Program-made: the position numbers and the translations under genes
From: DAISJI01 sp964559835
Lineage (GTDB): Bacteria; Acidobacteriota; Terriglobia; Terriglobales; Acidobacteriaceae
DNA: 64,000 bases
Direction: 5' to 3'
Assembly: GCA_964559835.1 (NCBI GenBank)
Contig: CAZLJE010000020.1
Span: 30,909 to 94,908, forward strand
Notes under the pieces: model-generated
Told to the model about the DNA's origin: nothing
The model's database searches: none
The model's input: only the letters and a program-made list of their open reading frames with translations
Shown here: piece after piece, positions 1 through 8,782 of the stretch
How the letters are laid out: each line of letters opens with the position of its first letter
Numbering within the stretch: position 1 is the stretch's first letter

Positions 1-209
1 TGCTCCGGTCCTTCTACTACCTGCTTGACGATGAATGCGCGGATGGCGCCCGTGTCTTTGTCGAGTTCCGCGCGCAGGTTCTCCTGCGTCTTATAGTACT
101 TGCGCGTGGCGACGACGATCGCGTCTTCCACCGCCGTGACCACGACTTGCGGGTCAATCCCTTTTTCGCGGCTCAGCGCATCGATAACGTTGTAAATCTC
201 ACTCGCCAT
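1..209 (-). CDS. nusA: Transcription termination/antitermination factor NusA, N-terminal part (gene runs off the left edge)
   Basis: The reverse strand reads from an ATG at 209 into the window edge, giving the first 69 residues. They begin MASEIYNVIDALSREKG and continue through VAAVEDAI-like and RKYYK segments, the typical start of the NusA N-terminal RNA-polymerase-binding domain. NusA binds the beta-flap/alpha-CTD region of RNA polymerase and modulates pausing, termination and antitermination. It lies 53 bases downstream of rimP on the same strand, the conserved rimP-nusA-infB order, which supports the call. The S1 and KH domains must lie outside the window. Confidence 0.9.
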   Translation of the reverse strand, partial: MASEIYNVIDALSREKGIDPQVVVTAVEDAIVVATRKYYKTQENLRAELDKDTGAIRAFIVKQVVEGPE

Positions 210-262
210 AAATATCCGGTCACTCAGTCTTTCGACTACTTAATTACCCAATTCCGCGATTC

Positions 263-736
263 CTAAATCTCCGGCACCAGGTTCGCCTTCTCCACTTGCT
301 CCAGCGGTATCTCCACCGTGCGCGGCTCGTGTTTCTTGCTGCCGCCGATCTCCAGTGTCAACCGCCCGTCCTGCAACTTCGCGAGGCGTCCTTCGAAATG
401 CTTCTGGTTCTCCACCAGGTCGCGCGTCTGCAGCTTGACCATGCTGCCGGTGAAACGTTCGTAATCGGCGGCGTTCCGCAACCGCCGGTCCAGCCCCGGG
501 GACGAAACCTCCAGCGTGTACGATCCCGGTACCGCATCTTCCACGTCCAGGATCGTCCCGACCTCACGGCTCACATTCGCGCAATCTTCATGCGTGACGC
601 CTTCGGGCTTGTCGATGTAGATCCGCAACAGGCGCGACTTGCCGCCGCCGCGAAACTCCAGATCCCAAAGTTCCAGTCCTTGCCCGGCGGCCACCCGCTG
701 CGCAATCTCACGCACGTGATCGAAATCCAGCGCCAT
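263..736 (-). CDS. rimP: Ribosome maturation factor RimP
   Basis: This 157-residue protein has the RimP layout. The N-terminal domain contains GLELWDLEF and the run LRIYIDKPEGVTHEDC, followed by the family hallmark VSSPGLDRRL and a C-terminal SH3-like part (GRLAKLQDGRLTLE). RimP assists maturation of the 30S subunit. I chose the ATG at 736 (MALDFDHV). The frame stays open a further 42 codons upstream, but those codons show no family similarity. It is the first gene of a rimP-nusA transcription unit. The 270 bases upstream of the start (737-1006) hold no gene and must contain its promoter, though I see no clear consensus there. Confidence 0.93.
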   Translation of the reverse strand: MALDFDHVREIAQRVAAGQGLELWDLEFRGGGKSRLLRIYIDKPEGVTHEDCANVSREVGTILDVEDAVPGSYTLEVSSPGLDRRLRNAADYERFTGSMVKLQTRDLVENQKHFEGRLAKLQDGRLTLEIGGSKKHEPRTVEIPLEQVEKANLVPEI

Positions 737-1006
737 CGCTAACTGTCTTTGTTTACCGTGAGTGGTGCCCCAAAAGCCGTAGTCGGTGCGGTCAAATAAA
801 AAGTGGGCTCGCGCCCACTGGTATCTTCCGCCGAAGTCCCCGGTGCACACACGGGGTGTCACAACACACCAGCTACAGTAACTAGTATACGCCGCGCCTT
901 ACCAAAACTCAATCCGGGGGCGGATTACAAAGGCCCTAATACCAATCAGATGCGCGAAGCCGGTTCAGGGATTCACCGGAGATGGGAACTCCGGTCCGAT
1001 GATCGG

Positions 1007-1882
1007 TTATCGGGGGCTGTCGCCGCGGACGACAGGTTGTCTGGCTGCGCTCCATTCCGTCCAGGAGCCGTCGTACATGGCGGCGTCGTAACCGAGATAT
1101 CGCGCGACGAAGTAGGTGTAGGACGCCTGGTGCCCGACTTCGCAGTAAGAGACGATCTTCTTGCCCGGAGTGGCGCCCGCGGCCGCGTACATCTTGCGCA
1201 GTTCGCCGGGACTCCTCAGCACCATGGCTTCAGGACTCACCAGGTTCTTTTCCCAGAAGAACGGAACCGCGCCCGGCGGATGTCCGGCGCGGTAACGCCG
1301 AATGGGGCGCGAATCGACGAGAACAGCATCGCTGTTCGCACCGTTTGTGAGTTGCAGCACGTATGGCATCTTCGCCACGACATCCGGACGTGGATGGATG
1401 GTGAGCGTGCCTTTCGTCACCGCGGGAGTCTCTGTTGAAACCGCGCGCTTCTCCGCCGTCCATTTGTCCATGCCGCCGTCGAGCAGTGCCGCATGGTCGC
1501 CGAGCCCGAGATAATCGAGCGTGAAGAACAGGCGGGCGGCGTAAGGGTCCCAGTCCGACGAGTAGATGACGATGCGCGAATCGTTGCTGATGCCGATGGC
1601 CTCGAGGTTCGCCTTGAGTTGTTCGTCGGGGAGCAGCTCGACGCGCGGCATCTCCTGCTGGGTCGCGATCTTGTCCTCGGTGATGAGGCGCGCGCCGGGA
1701 ATGTGCGCCACTCCGTATCCGTCGGCGCTCCCGGCGTGCACGATGACCAGCTTGGGATCGGAAAGGTGACTGGCGAGCCACTGCGTCGACACGAGGAGTT
1801 CAGTGCGCGTCTTCGGCTGTTGCGCGAAACACGTTGCGGCAAGGACCAGGACTCCGGCAATGACGAAAAAGCGACGGGACAT
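1007..1882 (-). CDS. Exported tandem-domain rhodanese (thiosulfate/3-mercaptopyruvate sulfurtransferase)
   Basis: The protein has 291 residues. An N-terminal signal peptide (MSRRFFVIAGVLVLAAT, with AQQ at the likely cleavage site) places it outside the cytoplasm. Two rhodanese modules follow. The first carries VAHIPGARLI and an inactive-type second half. The second carries GHPPGAVPFFW and ends in the catalytic loop YCEVGHQAS, whose Cys would hold the persulfide. The family moves sulfane sulfur from thiosulfate or mercaptopyruvate to an acceptor. The ATG at 1882 has a GAGGAG ribosome site a few bases upstream; the longer open frame starting at 2002 runs through a repeat-like intergenic stretch. 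It is divergent from the ABC exporter gene. The physiological donor cannot be told from sequence. Confidence 0.85.
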   Translation of the reverse strand: MSRRFFVIAGVLVLAATCFAQQPKTRTELLVSTQWLASHLSDPKLVIVHAGSADGYGVAHIPGARLITEDKIATQQEMPRVELLPDEQLKANLEAIGISNDSRIVIYSSDWDPYAARLFFTLDYLGLGDHAALLDGGMDKWTAEKRAVSTETPAVTKGTLTIHPRPDVVAKMPYVLQLTNGANSDAVLVDSRPIRRYRAGHPPGAVPFFWEKNLVSPEAMVLRSPGELRKMYAAAGATPGKKIVSYCEVGHQASYTYFVARYLGYDAAMYDGSWTEWSAARQPVVRGDSPR

Positions 1883-1900
1883 ATGCCTCTCCTCACCCTT

Positions 1901-2006
1901 CGGCATTGAGGGCTTTGGGCTTTGGGCGCGGGGATTTGGAAGGTGGGGAACTGCGATTGAATGCCGGCGCGAAATCCGTAAACCCCAGAGCCTAAAGCCC
2001 AAAACG
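1901..2006. repeat. Short inverted repeat in the divergent spacer
   Basis: A GGCTTTGGGCTTTGGG tract near 1911-1926 is matched in inverted orientation by CCTAAAGCCCAAAAC near 1991-2005. The spacer lies between the divergently transcribed rhodanese and ABC exporter genes. It resembles the small palindromic repeats found elsewhere in this window rather than an operator. No T-run follows, so it is not an obvious terminator. Confidence 0.4.
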
Positions 2007-2101
2007 CGATTCTAGCAGTGTTTTGCAATTCCGCCGCTCTGGTTGCGGCATGGCAGAGTGCGGCACGCATCTTAACTCTGGAGAGCAGAGCTTCGAAAAA
2101 C

Positions 2102-3940
2102 ATGGCCAGCACCGTAACCCGACCCGCTCCGCTGCCGCGGAAGCGATTGACGATTCGCGAGTTACTGCGCCCCCATACGGGGTCGCTGGTCCTCGGATTC
2201 GTCTGCGTACTGGGCGAAGCGGCGGCGAACCTGCTGGAACCCTGGCCGCTCAAGGTCGTTCTCGACCACGTCCTTAGGAATAAGGCCACCAGCATGCTCG
2301 GCTGGATCCACAGGCTGGTCGGCACCGACAGGATCGCGATCCTGAAGTTCGCCTGCCTCGCGGTCATCGTCATCGCTGTCGTCGACGCCATCTGCTCCTA
2401 CGGCGAGAAGTACCTTACGACCAGCATGGGGCAGTGGATCACCTACGACCTGCGGCGGGCGATCTACTCCCACGTGCAGCGGCTCTCGCTGGCGTTCCAC
2501 GACGAGAAGCGCACCGGCGACCTTATCAGCCGCGTGACCGACGACGTGGATGCCATCCAGAGCTTTATTACGCAAGGCCTGCTCGGTTTGTTCATCAACC
2601 TGCTGACGCTGGTCGGGATGATCGGCGTCATGTTCTACCTCAACTGGAAATTCACGCTGGTGGCGTTGTCAGTCGCTCCGGTGCTGTTCTTCATCGTGTT
2701 CACCTACACGCGGCGCATCAAGAAGGCGACGCGCGAGGTCCGCAAGAAGGAAGGCGAGATCGTATCGGTCGTCGAAGAGGTGCTTTCGTCGATCCGCGTG
2801 GTGAAGGCGTTCGCGCGCGAGGACTACGAGGTCAAACGCCTGGAAGAGCAGGGCCTCGAGCAAGTCGAGATCGCGTTGAAAGCGCGCGCGCTCAAGGCGA
2901 AGCTCACGCCGGCGGTGAACATTATCGTCGCCGTCGGGACCTGCCTGGTGCTGTGGTTCGGCGGGCGATTAGCGCTGAGCGGCAGCTTGTCCTCGGGCTC
3001 GCTGGTCGTTTTCATCTGGTACCTCGGCAAGATGTACAAGCCGATGCAGGAATTGTCGAAGCTGACCGACACCTATACGAAAGCGGCGATCGGATACGAG
3101 CGGGTCCAGGAAGTCTTGACGACCGACCGCGAGGTCCGCGACATGCGCGGCGCCAAGGCCGCGCCGCGGTTCAAGGGAGACATCGAATTCGACAACGTCT
3201 CCTTCGCATACAACGAGGAAACGCCGATCCTGAAGGATGTCAGCTTCAAGGTAGAGGCCGGACAAGTCGCGGCACTGGTTGGGCCTACCGGCGCCGGAAA
3301 GAGCAGCATCATCAGCCTGATCGCGCGTTTCTACGATCCTGACGCCGGCGACATCAAGATCGACGGCAAAGATATCCGCCGCTACAAGCAGAAATCACTG
3401 CGCCACCAGATCAGCTTCGTGCTCCAGGACACGGTGTTGTTCCACGCGCCGTTATGGCAGAACATCGCATACGGCAAGCCGGAAGCGAACCGGCGGGAGA
3501 TCGTCAAAGCCGCCGAACTGGCCAACGCCATGGAATTCATCGAAAAGCTCCCGGCGGGGCTCGACACAATGGTCGGCGAACGCGGCGTCACGCTATCGGG
3601 GGGACAGCGGCAGCGCATTGCCATTGCGCGCGCGATCATCCGCAACACGCCTATCCTCATCCTCGACGAGCCTTCTTCCGGGCTGGACGCCGCCTCCGAG
3701 AAGCTGGTCTTCGATGCCCTCGACCAGCTCATGCAAGGGCGAACGACCATCGTCATTGCCCATCGCCTCTCCACGATCCGTTCTGCCGACGCGATCTTTG
3801 TCGTCAACGACGGACAGATCGCTGAGCAAGGCACCCACGAAGAACTGATGAAGCGCGGCGGCATCTACGCCCACCTGCACAACCTGCAGTTCGACGCCGA
3901 GCAGGAAGGTGCAGAGGGTCCGGCGCGGCTCACAGCTTAG
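2102..3940 (+). CDS. ABC exporter, fused membrane and ATPase domains (MsbA/lipid- or drug-export type)
   Basis: This 612-residue half-transporter has an N-terminal six-helix exporter domain (about residues 20-325), including the coupling-helix region TGDLISRVTDDVD. The nucleotide-binding domain follows, with Walker A GPTGAGKS near residue 394, the signature LSGGQRQR near 498, Walker B ILILDEP near 518 and the switch histidine in IVIAHRLST near 553. All catalytic residues are present, so it should be active as a homodimer. The substrate cannot be predicted; MsbA-like lipid A flippases and multidrug exporters share this layout. I use the ATG at 2102 (MASTVTRP), because the 28 codons upstream in frame do not look like transporter sequence. 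It ends 11 bases inside the convergent neighbour. Confidence 0.9.
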   Translation: MASTVTRPAPLPRKRLTIRELLRPHTGSLVLGFVCVLGEAAANLLEPWPLKVVLDHVLRNKATSMLGWIHRLVGTDRIAILKFACLAVIVIAVVDAICSYGEKYLTTSMGQWITYDLRRAIYSHVQRLSLAFHDEKRTGDLISRVTDDVDAIQSFITQGLLGLFINLLTLVGMIGVMFYLNWKFTLVALSVAPVLFFIVFTYTRRIKKATREVRKKEGEIVSVVEEVLSSIRVVKAFAREDYEVKRLEEQGLEQVEIALKARALKAKLTPAVNIIVAVGTCLVLWFGGRLALSGSLSSGSLVVFIWYLGKMYKPMQELSKLTDTYTKAAIGYERVQEVLTTDREVRDMRGAKAAPRFKGDIEFDNVSFAYNEETPILKDVSFKVEAGQVAALVGPTGAGKSSIISLIARFYDPDAGDIKIDGKDIRRYKQKSLRHQISFVLQDTVLFHAPLWQNIAYGKPEANRREIVKAAELANAMEFIEKLPAGLDTMVGERGVTLSGGQRQRIAIARAIIRNTPILILDEPSSGLDAASEKLVFDALDQLMQGRTTIVIAHRLSTIRSADAIFVVNDGQIAEQGTHEELMKRGGIYAHLHNLQFDAEQEGAEGPARLTA

Positions 3941-4925
3941 ATAATTCGTTGATGCGCGCCTGCAATACCTGGCTGAATTCCTCGACCTGGTCCGGCTGAT
4001 AGCCGGCGGCGCGGAAGGCGTCGTGGATCTGCTGCGGAGTCAGTTGCGCCAGCAATGACGCGATCCACTTTACGTCCTGGCGCGGGATCTTCCTTCCCAG
4101 CCAGCGGGTCCGCATGTCACCAATGAACGAGGGCAGGGCGAAAATGCGGTAGAGCGCCGGATGCGTTGGAAAATTGAAGCTGACGTACTCCGGAGTCACC
4201 TTAGACAGGAACTTCGCGTTCCGGTAATGCTCGATGTTGTTCTTTCCCATCTTCTCGGTGTAGCTCTTTCCGGTCGTGCCGAAGCTTGCGCCCAGGTCGG
4301 TGACGTAATAGATCTCCTGGCCGGTTGCCTTGTCCTTGTAACGCGCGTTGTTGTCGTCCTTCAGGTCCCAGTTGTGGAGCAGGGCCATCATGACGCGCAG
4401 TCCGTTGAACTCGCGCGTGCCGCGCAACGGGTTATTGCGCCAACTCCACGGTTCGTGTTTCTTTGCTGGTTTGCGCTGGAGCCGCGCCTGGAGCACGCCT
4501 CCCGGCTTCTCAATCCATGCCATGCCGCGCGAAAGCTGCGCGGGCATTCCGTCGACGTGGATCTCATCCACGAAGTAGTTCGTATTGGTGTAATACCCCA
4601 CGGCCCACAACAGGCGCGCGGCGGCGGTCTCCGGACGCGCCTCCACCCCGAGCTTGACCCTCCACTTTTCGCCCCGGCCATCACGGACGTCGAACTTGGG
4701 GCTGGTGCCCTTCTTGTCCTCGCTCTCGAAGCGATACGGCGGCTGCGGCTGGCCGTCCTTTCCCCCGGGGCCATAGAACAAATCGCGGGAAGGGATGTCG
4801 CCGGGGTCGGTCCAGACCACGGCCCTGGACGAGCTGTGTTTCGCCGCATATTCCTGCGGGTGCGCCGGCGCGGGCGACAGAGCGACGCAAGCGGCCATCA
4901 TCCAGAGCAATACTTCGCGGACCAT
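3930..4925 (-). CDS. Secreted protein with kinase-like catalytic motifs, function unknown
   Basis: This 331-residue protein has a signal peptide (about 22 residues, ending AHPQ). I do not recognise a named family. The motif order is striking. KWRVKLGVE (about residues 87-95), with a later Glu-Ala-Ala-Ala helix, resembles an N-lobe ATP-binding Lys/Glu pair. HNWDLKDDNN (184-193) resembles the catalytic loop HxD(x)4-5N, and YYVTDLG (206-212) resembles the metal-binding DxG. That pattern is shared by protein, HipA-like and phosphatidylinositol-kinase-like folds. The protein would act in the periplasm or outside the cell. ATP is scarce there, so the fold may be repurposed. The gene overlaps the end of the ABC exporter by 11 bases in convergent orientation. 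I am confident of the gene and cautious about kinase activity. Confidence 0.75.
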   Translation of the reverse strand: MVREVLLWMMAACVALSPAPAHPQEYAAKHSSSRAVVWTDPGDIPSRDLFYGPGGKDGQPQPPYRFESEDKKGTSPKFDVRDGRGEKWRVKLGVEARPETAAARLLWAVGYYTNTNYFVDEIHVDGMPAQLSRGMAWIEKPGGVLQARLQRKPAKKHEPWSWRNNPLRGTREFNGLRVMMALLHNWDLKDDNNARYKDKATGQEIYYVTDLGASFGTTGKSYTEKMGKNNIEHYRNAKFLSKVTPEYVSFNFPTHPALYRIFALPSFIGDMRTRWLGRKIPRQDVKWIASLLAQLTPQQIHDAFRAAGYQPDQVEEFSQVLQARINELSKL

Positions 4926-4952
4926 TCGATCTCCGTATCCCGAACGTTAAAT

Positions 4953-5013
4953 GGTGTACTGGCCGGGCTTGCCTGGCGACACTGTGCCGCCAGGCAAGCC
5001 TGGCTAGTACACC
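4953..5013. repeat. Imperfect long inverted repeat (hairpin element, family A)
   Basis: Arms at 4953-4978 and 4988-5013 are inverted copies built on GTGTACT-GCC-GGCTTGCC. They differ at two positions that would still pair as G-U in RNA. The same core recurs at 18574-18650, 61146-61169 and 61613-61636, so this is a dispersed repeat of the genome. It sits between two divergent genes, which argues against a terminator role here. Confidence 0.85.
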
Positions 5014-5077
5014 TTAATGCGAGCTGCTTCTAAAGGGGATGCGTCACACTCGGCCAGAGTTGTGGGCCAAGCTCTAA

Positions 5078-6256
5078 ATGCGCGAAACCCCACCATTGGC
5101 GCGGTTCCGTGACACGGGTTCCGCAGAATGCATCCAACCAGCACGCGTTGTGGAGGACGCGAGACCGAACTTGAAGCTCATCGTGCAACCCGGAGACGAC
5201 GTCCAGCCGCTGGTCAAGGCCATCGAGAAGGCCAAGAAGAGTGTGGAGATCGTGATCTTCCGCTTCGACCGCCAGGAGATCGAGCGCGCGCTCCAGGACG
5301 CGGTGCAGCGCGGCGTGTCCGTCCAGGCCCTCATTGCGTTCACGAATCGTGGCGGCGAGAAGCACCTGCGCGACCTCGAGACGCAGCTCCTCGCCAAGGG
5401 CGTCACCGTGGCCCGCACCGCGGGAGACCTGGTCCGCTATCACGGCAAGATGATGATCGTCGATCGCAGGGAACTCTACCTGCTCGCATTCAATTTCACC
5501 CATCTTGACATCGAGCACACGCGCAGTTTCGGCATCGTCACGCGCAATCCCAAGCTCGTGCAGGAAGCAGTGAAGTTGTTCGAAGCGGATAGCAAGCGCC
5601 AGGACTACACCGCCGGGTATTCCAAGTTCGTCGTCAGCCCAGTGAACGCACGCAAAGAGCTGGCCGGATTCATCAAGGGCGCGAAGCGGGAGCTGCTTAT
5701 CTACGACCCGAAAATCTCCGACAAGGCCATACTTCGGCTGTTGCAAGACCGCGTGAAAGCCGGCGTCAAGGTACGCATCATCGGCAGCGTGGGGGGCAAG
5801 TACCTGGAGTGCCGCAAGCTGGGGCGGCTGCGGCTGCACACGCGCACCATCATTCGCGACCGCAAGCAGGCCTTCGTGGGAAGCCAGAGCCTGCGGCAGC
5901 TGGAACTCGATGCCCGGCGCGAGATCGGGATCATCTTTCGCGACGCCTCCGTAGTTTCGTCCATGGTGCGGATCTTCAACGAAGATTGGAAAGCCTCGGA
6001 AAAATTCGCGGTGAGGCCGCCGAAGATCCAGGTCGATAAAGCCGCGAAGAGGCTGGTCAAGGTAGTGCAGAAAAACCTGCCGCGTCCGGTGGTCAAGCGG
6101 GTCGTGAAAGCCATCAGGAAATCTCCTGCCAAACTGCAGCCGGAACAGGCGGAAAAGGTCGTACGGAAGGCGATCGAGACCTCGGTCAAGGAAGCGGTGA
6201 AAGAGGCGGCCACCGAAGTAGTGAAAGAAGCGGTGGACCAACCCGTGCAGGCCTGA
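5078..6256 (+). CDS. Phospholipase D-like (HKD superfamily) protein with basic helical tail
   Basis: The protein has 392 residues with two PLD-type half domains. The first has an intact catalytic signature HGKMMIVD (His122, Lys124, Asp129). The second reads HTRTIIRD from His254, with Arg where the catalytic Lys belongs, followed by GSQSLR. After about residue 310 comes a Lys/Ala/Glu-rich, probably helical tail that may bind nucleic acid or membrane. The superfamily cuts phosphodiesters through a covalent phosphohistidine formed by the paired motifs. One Lys-to-Arg change may lower or alter activity. No signal peptide is visible. The annotated ATG at 5078 is the only early ATG, so the first 30 or so residues are uncertain. 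A phosphotransferase or nuclease role is possible. Confidence 0.75.
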   Translation: MRETPPLARFRDTGSAECIQPARVVEDARPNLKLIVQPGDDVQPLVKAIEKAKKSVEIVIFRFDRQEIERALQDAVQRGVSVQALIAFTNRGGEKHLRDLETQLLAKGVTVARTAGDLVRYHGKMMIVDRRELYLLAFNFTHLDIEHTRSFGIVTRNPKLVQEAVKLFEADSKRQDYTAGYSKFVVSPVNARKELAGFIKGAKRELLIYDPKISDKAILRLLQDRVKAGVKVRIIGSVGGKYLECRKLGRLRLHTRTIIRDRKQAFVGSQSLRQLELDARREIGIIFRDASVVSSMVRIFNEDWKASEKFAVRPPKIQVDKAAKRLVKVVQKNLPRPVVKRVVKAIRKSPAKLQPEQAEKVVRKAIETSVKEAVKEAATEVVKEAVDQPVQA

Positions 6257-6303
6257 GCAGACCGGCATTGCAGGATTGCATCTAAGCCGGGCAGGAGCAG
6301 TTC

Positions 6304-6882
6304 ATGAATCACCGGGCCACCATGGCCATCGCCGGAGCGATCCTGACCGTCACCTTGGCGTCAGTCGCGCAAAGCCGGCCAAGCGAGAAGAAGGGCTCCA
6401 ACGACGCGGCCGTGGTGAGCGACTTCGAGGCCCGCGTCGGTCAATATCTACAACAGCGGAAGCAGCAGGCCGGCAGTTTGCCGGGCCCGACCTCGTCGGC
6501 GACGAAGCTCAAGGACAGCAGAGACCAGGTCCGCGCCCGCATCCAGGCGAACCGCTCGGATGCGAAGCAGGGCGACATCTTCACGCCGGACATCGCTGTC
6601 TACTTCCGCCGGCAGATCGCAAGTGCTTTCGGCGGCGAGCGCGGCGGGCGCGTGCTCACCAGCCTGCGGCACGCCGAGCCGGGAACACAAGCGCCCGTCC
6701 AGATAAACCAGCCTTACCCAGACGGAATACCGTTGCAATCGATGCCGCCAACGTTGCTGTTGAAACTTCCCAAGCTACCGAAGGAATTGCAGTACCGGAT
6801 CGTCGGACGAAAGCTGGTGCTGCTCGACATTGAGCCAAACCTCGTCGTCGACATCCTTCCCGACGCGGTGCCAGCCGCATGA
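6304..6882 (+). CDS. Exported hypothetical protein
   Basis: The protein has 192 residues and starts with a hydrophobic signal-like segment (AIAGAILTVTLASVAQS). The middle region is charged and contains QQRKQQAGSLPGP and RARIQANRSD. The C-terminal part (KLPKELQYRIVGRKLVLLDIEPNLVVD) resembles the short hydrophobic endings of acidobacterial exported proteins of unknown role. No catalytic motif is seen. It overlaps the next gene (phosphoesterase) by four bases (ATGA), so the two are probably translated together and may act in the same compartment. Confidence 0.75.
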   Translation: MNHRATMAIAGAILTVTLASVAQSRPSEKKGSNDAAVVSDFEARVGQYLQQRKQQAGSLPGPTSSATKLKDSRDQVRARIQANRSDAKQGDIFTPDIAVYFRRQIASAFGGERGGRVLTSLRHAEPGTQAPVQINQPYPDGIPLQSMPPTLLLKLPKLPKELQYRIVGRKLVLLDIEPNLVVDILPDAVPAA

Positions 6883-7775
6883 ACACGAGAAAGCACGCAC
6901 CGGTCACGCTTGTTTTGCTGCTTGCCATCACGGCGCTGGCGCAGAACTCGCCGAAAGTCGATGTCAAGCTGCCACTGCAGGCGAAATCCGTGCGCTTCGC
7001 AGTCATCGGCGACAGCGGTACCGGCGAGCGCGAGCAGTACGATATCGCGCGAGAGTTAGAGGCCTACCGGCAGAAAGTGAAATTCGATTTCGTGATCATG
7101 CTCGGCGACAACATCTACGGGTCGCACAACCCCGGAGATTTCGCGAGCAAGTTCGAACAGCCATACAAGCCGCTTCTGGATGCGGGGGTGAAGTTTTATG
7201 CGTCGCTTGGCAACCACGACGATCCCGACACCGAGCGACGCTACAAGCCGTTCAACATGAATGGCGAGCGTTATTACAAGTTCTCGAAGGGCAACGACGT
7301 TGATTTTTTCGTGCTCGACAGCAATTACATGGACCCCACGCAGCTCAAATGGGTGGGCGATCAACTGCAGGCCTCCAAGGCGAAATGGAAGATCGCCTAC
7401 TTCCATCATCCGCTCTACAATTTCGGCAAGCATCACGGGCCCGACGTCGACCTGCGCGCGCAACTCGCGCCGCTATTCCAGAAGTTCGGCGTGAACGTCG
7501 TCTTCTCCGGCCACGAGCATGTGTACGAGCGCATGAAGCCCGTCGACAACATCTATTACTTCGTCATGGGCAGCTCGGGAAAACTGATGAAGCACGACCT
7601 GAACGCGAGCGACCAGATGGTGAAGAGCTTCGACACCGAGCAAGGCTTCATGCTGGTGGAGATTGCCGGCGACGAACTCTACTTCCAGACCATCTCTCGT
7701 GACGGGCAGACGATCGACTCCGGCAACGTCGCTCGCCAGGCCACGAAAGTGTCGGCCGCCACGGCGACCCAGTAA
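6879..7775 (+). CDS. Secreted metallophosphoesterase (purple acid phosphatase-like)
   Basis: The 298-residue protein has a signal peptide (to about residue 22, LAQNS). The five calcineurin-fold metal-ligand motifs appear in order: VIGDSGTG, MLGDNIYG, LGNHDD, YFHHPLY and GHEHVYER. These residues bind a two-metal centre that hydrolyses phosphomonoesters or diesters. The GDNIYG and GHEHVYER forms point to the purple-acid-phosphatase/tartrate-resistant branch. A periplasmic or extracellular phosphate-scavenging role is likely, but the substrate is not readable from sequence. Translationally coupled to the exported protein upstream (four-base overlap). Three bases separate its stop from the convergent DUF1259 gene. 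Confidence 0.9.
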   Translation: MNTRKHAPVTLVLLLAITALAQNSPKVDVKLPLQAKSVRFAVIGDSGTGEREQYDIARELEAYRQKVKFDFVIMLGDNIYGSHNPGDFASKFEQPYKPLLDAGVKFYASLGNHDDPDTERRYKPFNMNGERYYKFSKGNDVDFFVLDSNYMDPTQLKWVGDQLQASKAKWKIAYFHHPLYNFGKHHGPDVDLRAQLAPLFQKFGVNVVFSGHEHVYERMKPVDNIYYFVMGSSGKLMKHDLNASDQMVKSFDTEQGFMLVEIAGDELYFQTISRDGQTIDSGNVARQATKVSAATATQ

Positions 7776-7778
7776 CTT

Positions 7779-8669
7779 CTACTTAGCGGGTTTCGCCAAA
7801 TTCGTTTGATCCAGCGCAGCGCGCAGTCCCTTCGCCAGCGTGACCGCGTCGTCGTTCGCCCAGAAGTGCAGGAAGAACAGCCGCGGCGTTTCCTGCAGCA
7901 TGTGGTTGTGGACGGCGGTGACCTCGATGCGGTTGTCGCGCAACGCCTTGATCACCGGGTTCACCTCGCTCCCAAGCAGTACGAAATCACCGGTGATGGC
8001 AGCGTGACCATTGCCGGTCGGCTGGAAGTTGATCGCGGTCGCCGTGCCCATCGCAGGCGGAACGTCTGTGCCGTGCTCGTTGATGGTCTCGGCGCGCGGA
8101 ACGCTGAACTGAAGGACGCCGCCATTGATTGCGCCCTTCCGTCCGAGAGTGGATTCGATCTGCCCCTGGTCGATATCGAGTTTGGCGGGAGGGGCGGGCT
8201 GTGACGGCGCCGGAGTCTTGGTGAGCGCCAGTGCATCGTGCAATGCGGTCGCAAGCTTCACCGGATCTCCATGACCGGAGATGTGCATGTACATCACGCG
8301 CGGGGTCTCGTTGAGCAGATGGTTATGCAGCGCGGTCTGCTCGATCCCCGACTGCTGGAGTTTGAGCATGACCGGCTCGATCTCATCTTCGGCCAGGACC
8401 AAGTCGCCCATGACGATCGCATCCGCGCCCGCTTTCTTGAACGCGAGCCAGGAGCCGAGGGCGAGCGCCGGCTTGATAGCCACTCCACGCACGATGACGT
8501 GCATGTCGGCGCGCGGCAATCCGAATTTGTAGACGTCTCCGGGCTGCGCGCTGCCTTTGCGTCCCAGCGCATCCTCGACGCCCTTCCAGGCAGACGAGTC
8601 CGTGGCCTGCGCAATGGCCAAAACACTTGAAAGGAAGAGAAGCGTCGCAACACGACACGTAATTTTCAT
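7779..8669 (-). CDS. Exported protein with two DUF1259 domains
   Basis: The 296-residue protein has a signal peptide (about 22 residues) and two copies of the same module. Each opens LGRKG and continues through a GDVYKF- or GGVLQF-type strand, the segment (V/F)PRAxxH/N, KPALALGSWLAF or its counterpart, and a half ending VHNHMLQETPR / LHNHLLNETPR. This matches my memory of DUF1259, a family of unknown biochemistry often found as tandem pairs in soil bacteria. The repeated (V/L)HNHLLxETPR with conserved His suggests a metal or small-ligand site. The ATG at 8669 follows GAGGTGATTG; an in-frame TTG one codon upstream is unlikely. It is divergent from the metal transporter. Confidence 0.8.
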   Translation of the reverse strand: MKITCRVATLLFLSSVLAIAQATDSSAWKGVEDALGRKGSAQPGDVYKFGLPRADMHVIVRGVAIKPALALGSWLAFKKAGADAIVMGDLVLAEDEIEPVMLKLQQSGIEQTALHNHLLNETPRVMYMHISGHGDPVKLATALHDALALTKTPAPSQPAPPAKLDIDQGQIESTLGRKGAINGGVLQFSVPRAETINEHGTDVPPAMGTATAINFQPTGNGHAAITGDFVLLGSEVNPVIKALRDNRIEVTAVHNHMLQETPRLFFLHFWANDDAVTLAKGLRAALDQTNLAKPAK

Positions 8670-8782
8670 CAATCACCTCGGCGAAGCATGGTAACCCTGT
8701 GGTATGGATGCGGCAAACGGGTGAAAGTTACTGGTGCCGTTGCGTAACGAACGCGCCGAGCCGCGATATCATAGTTGTTTGC

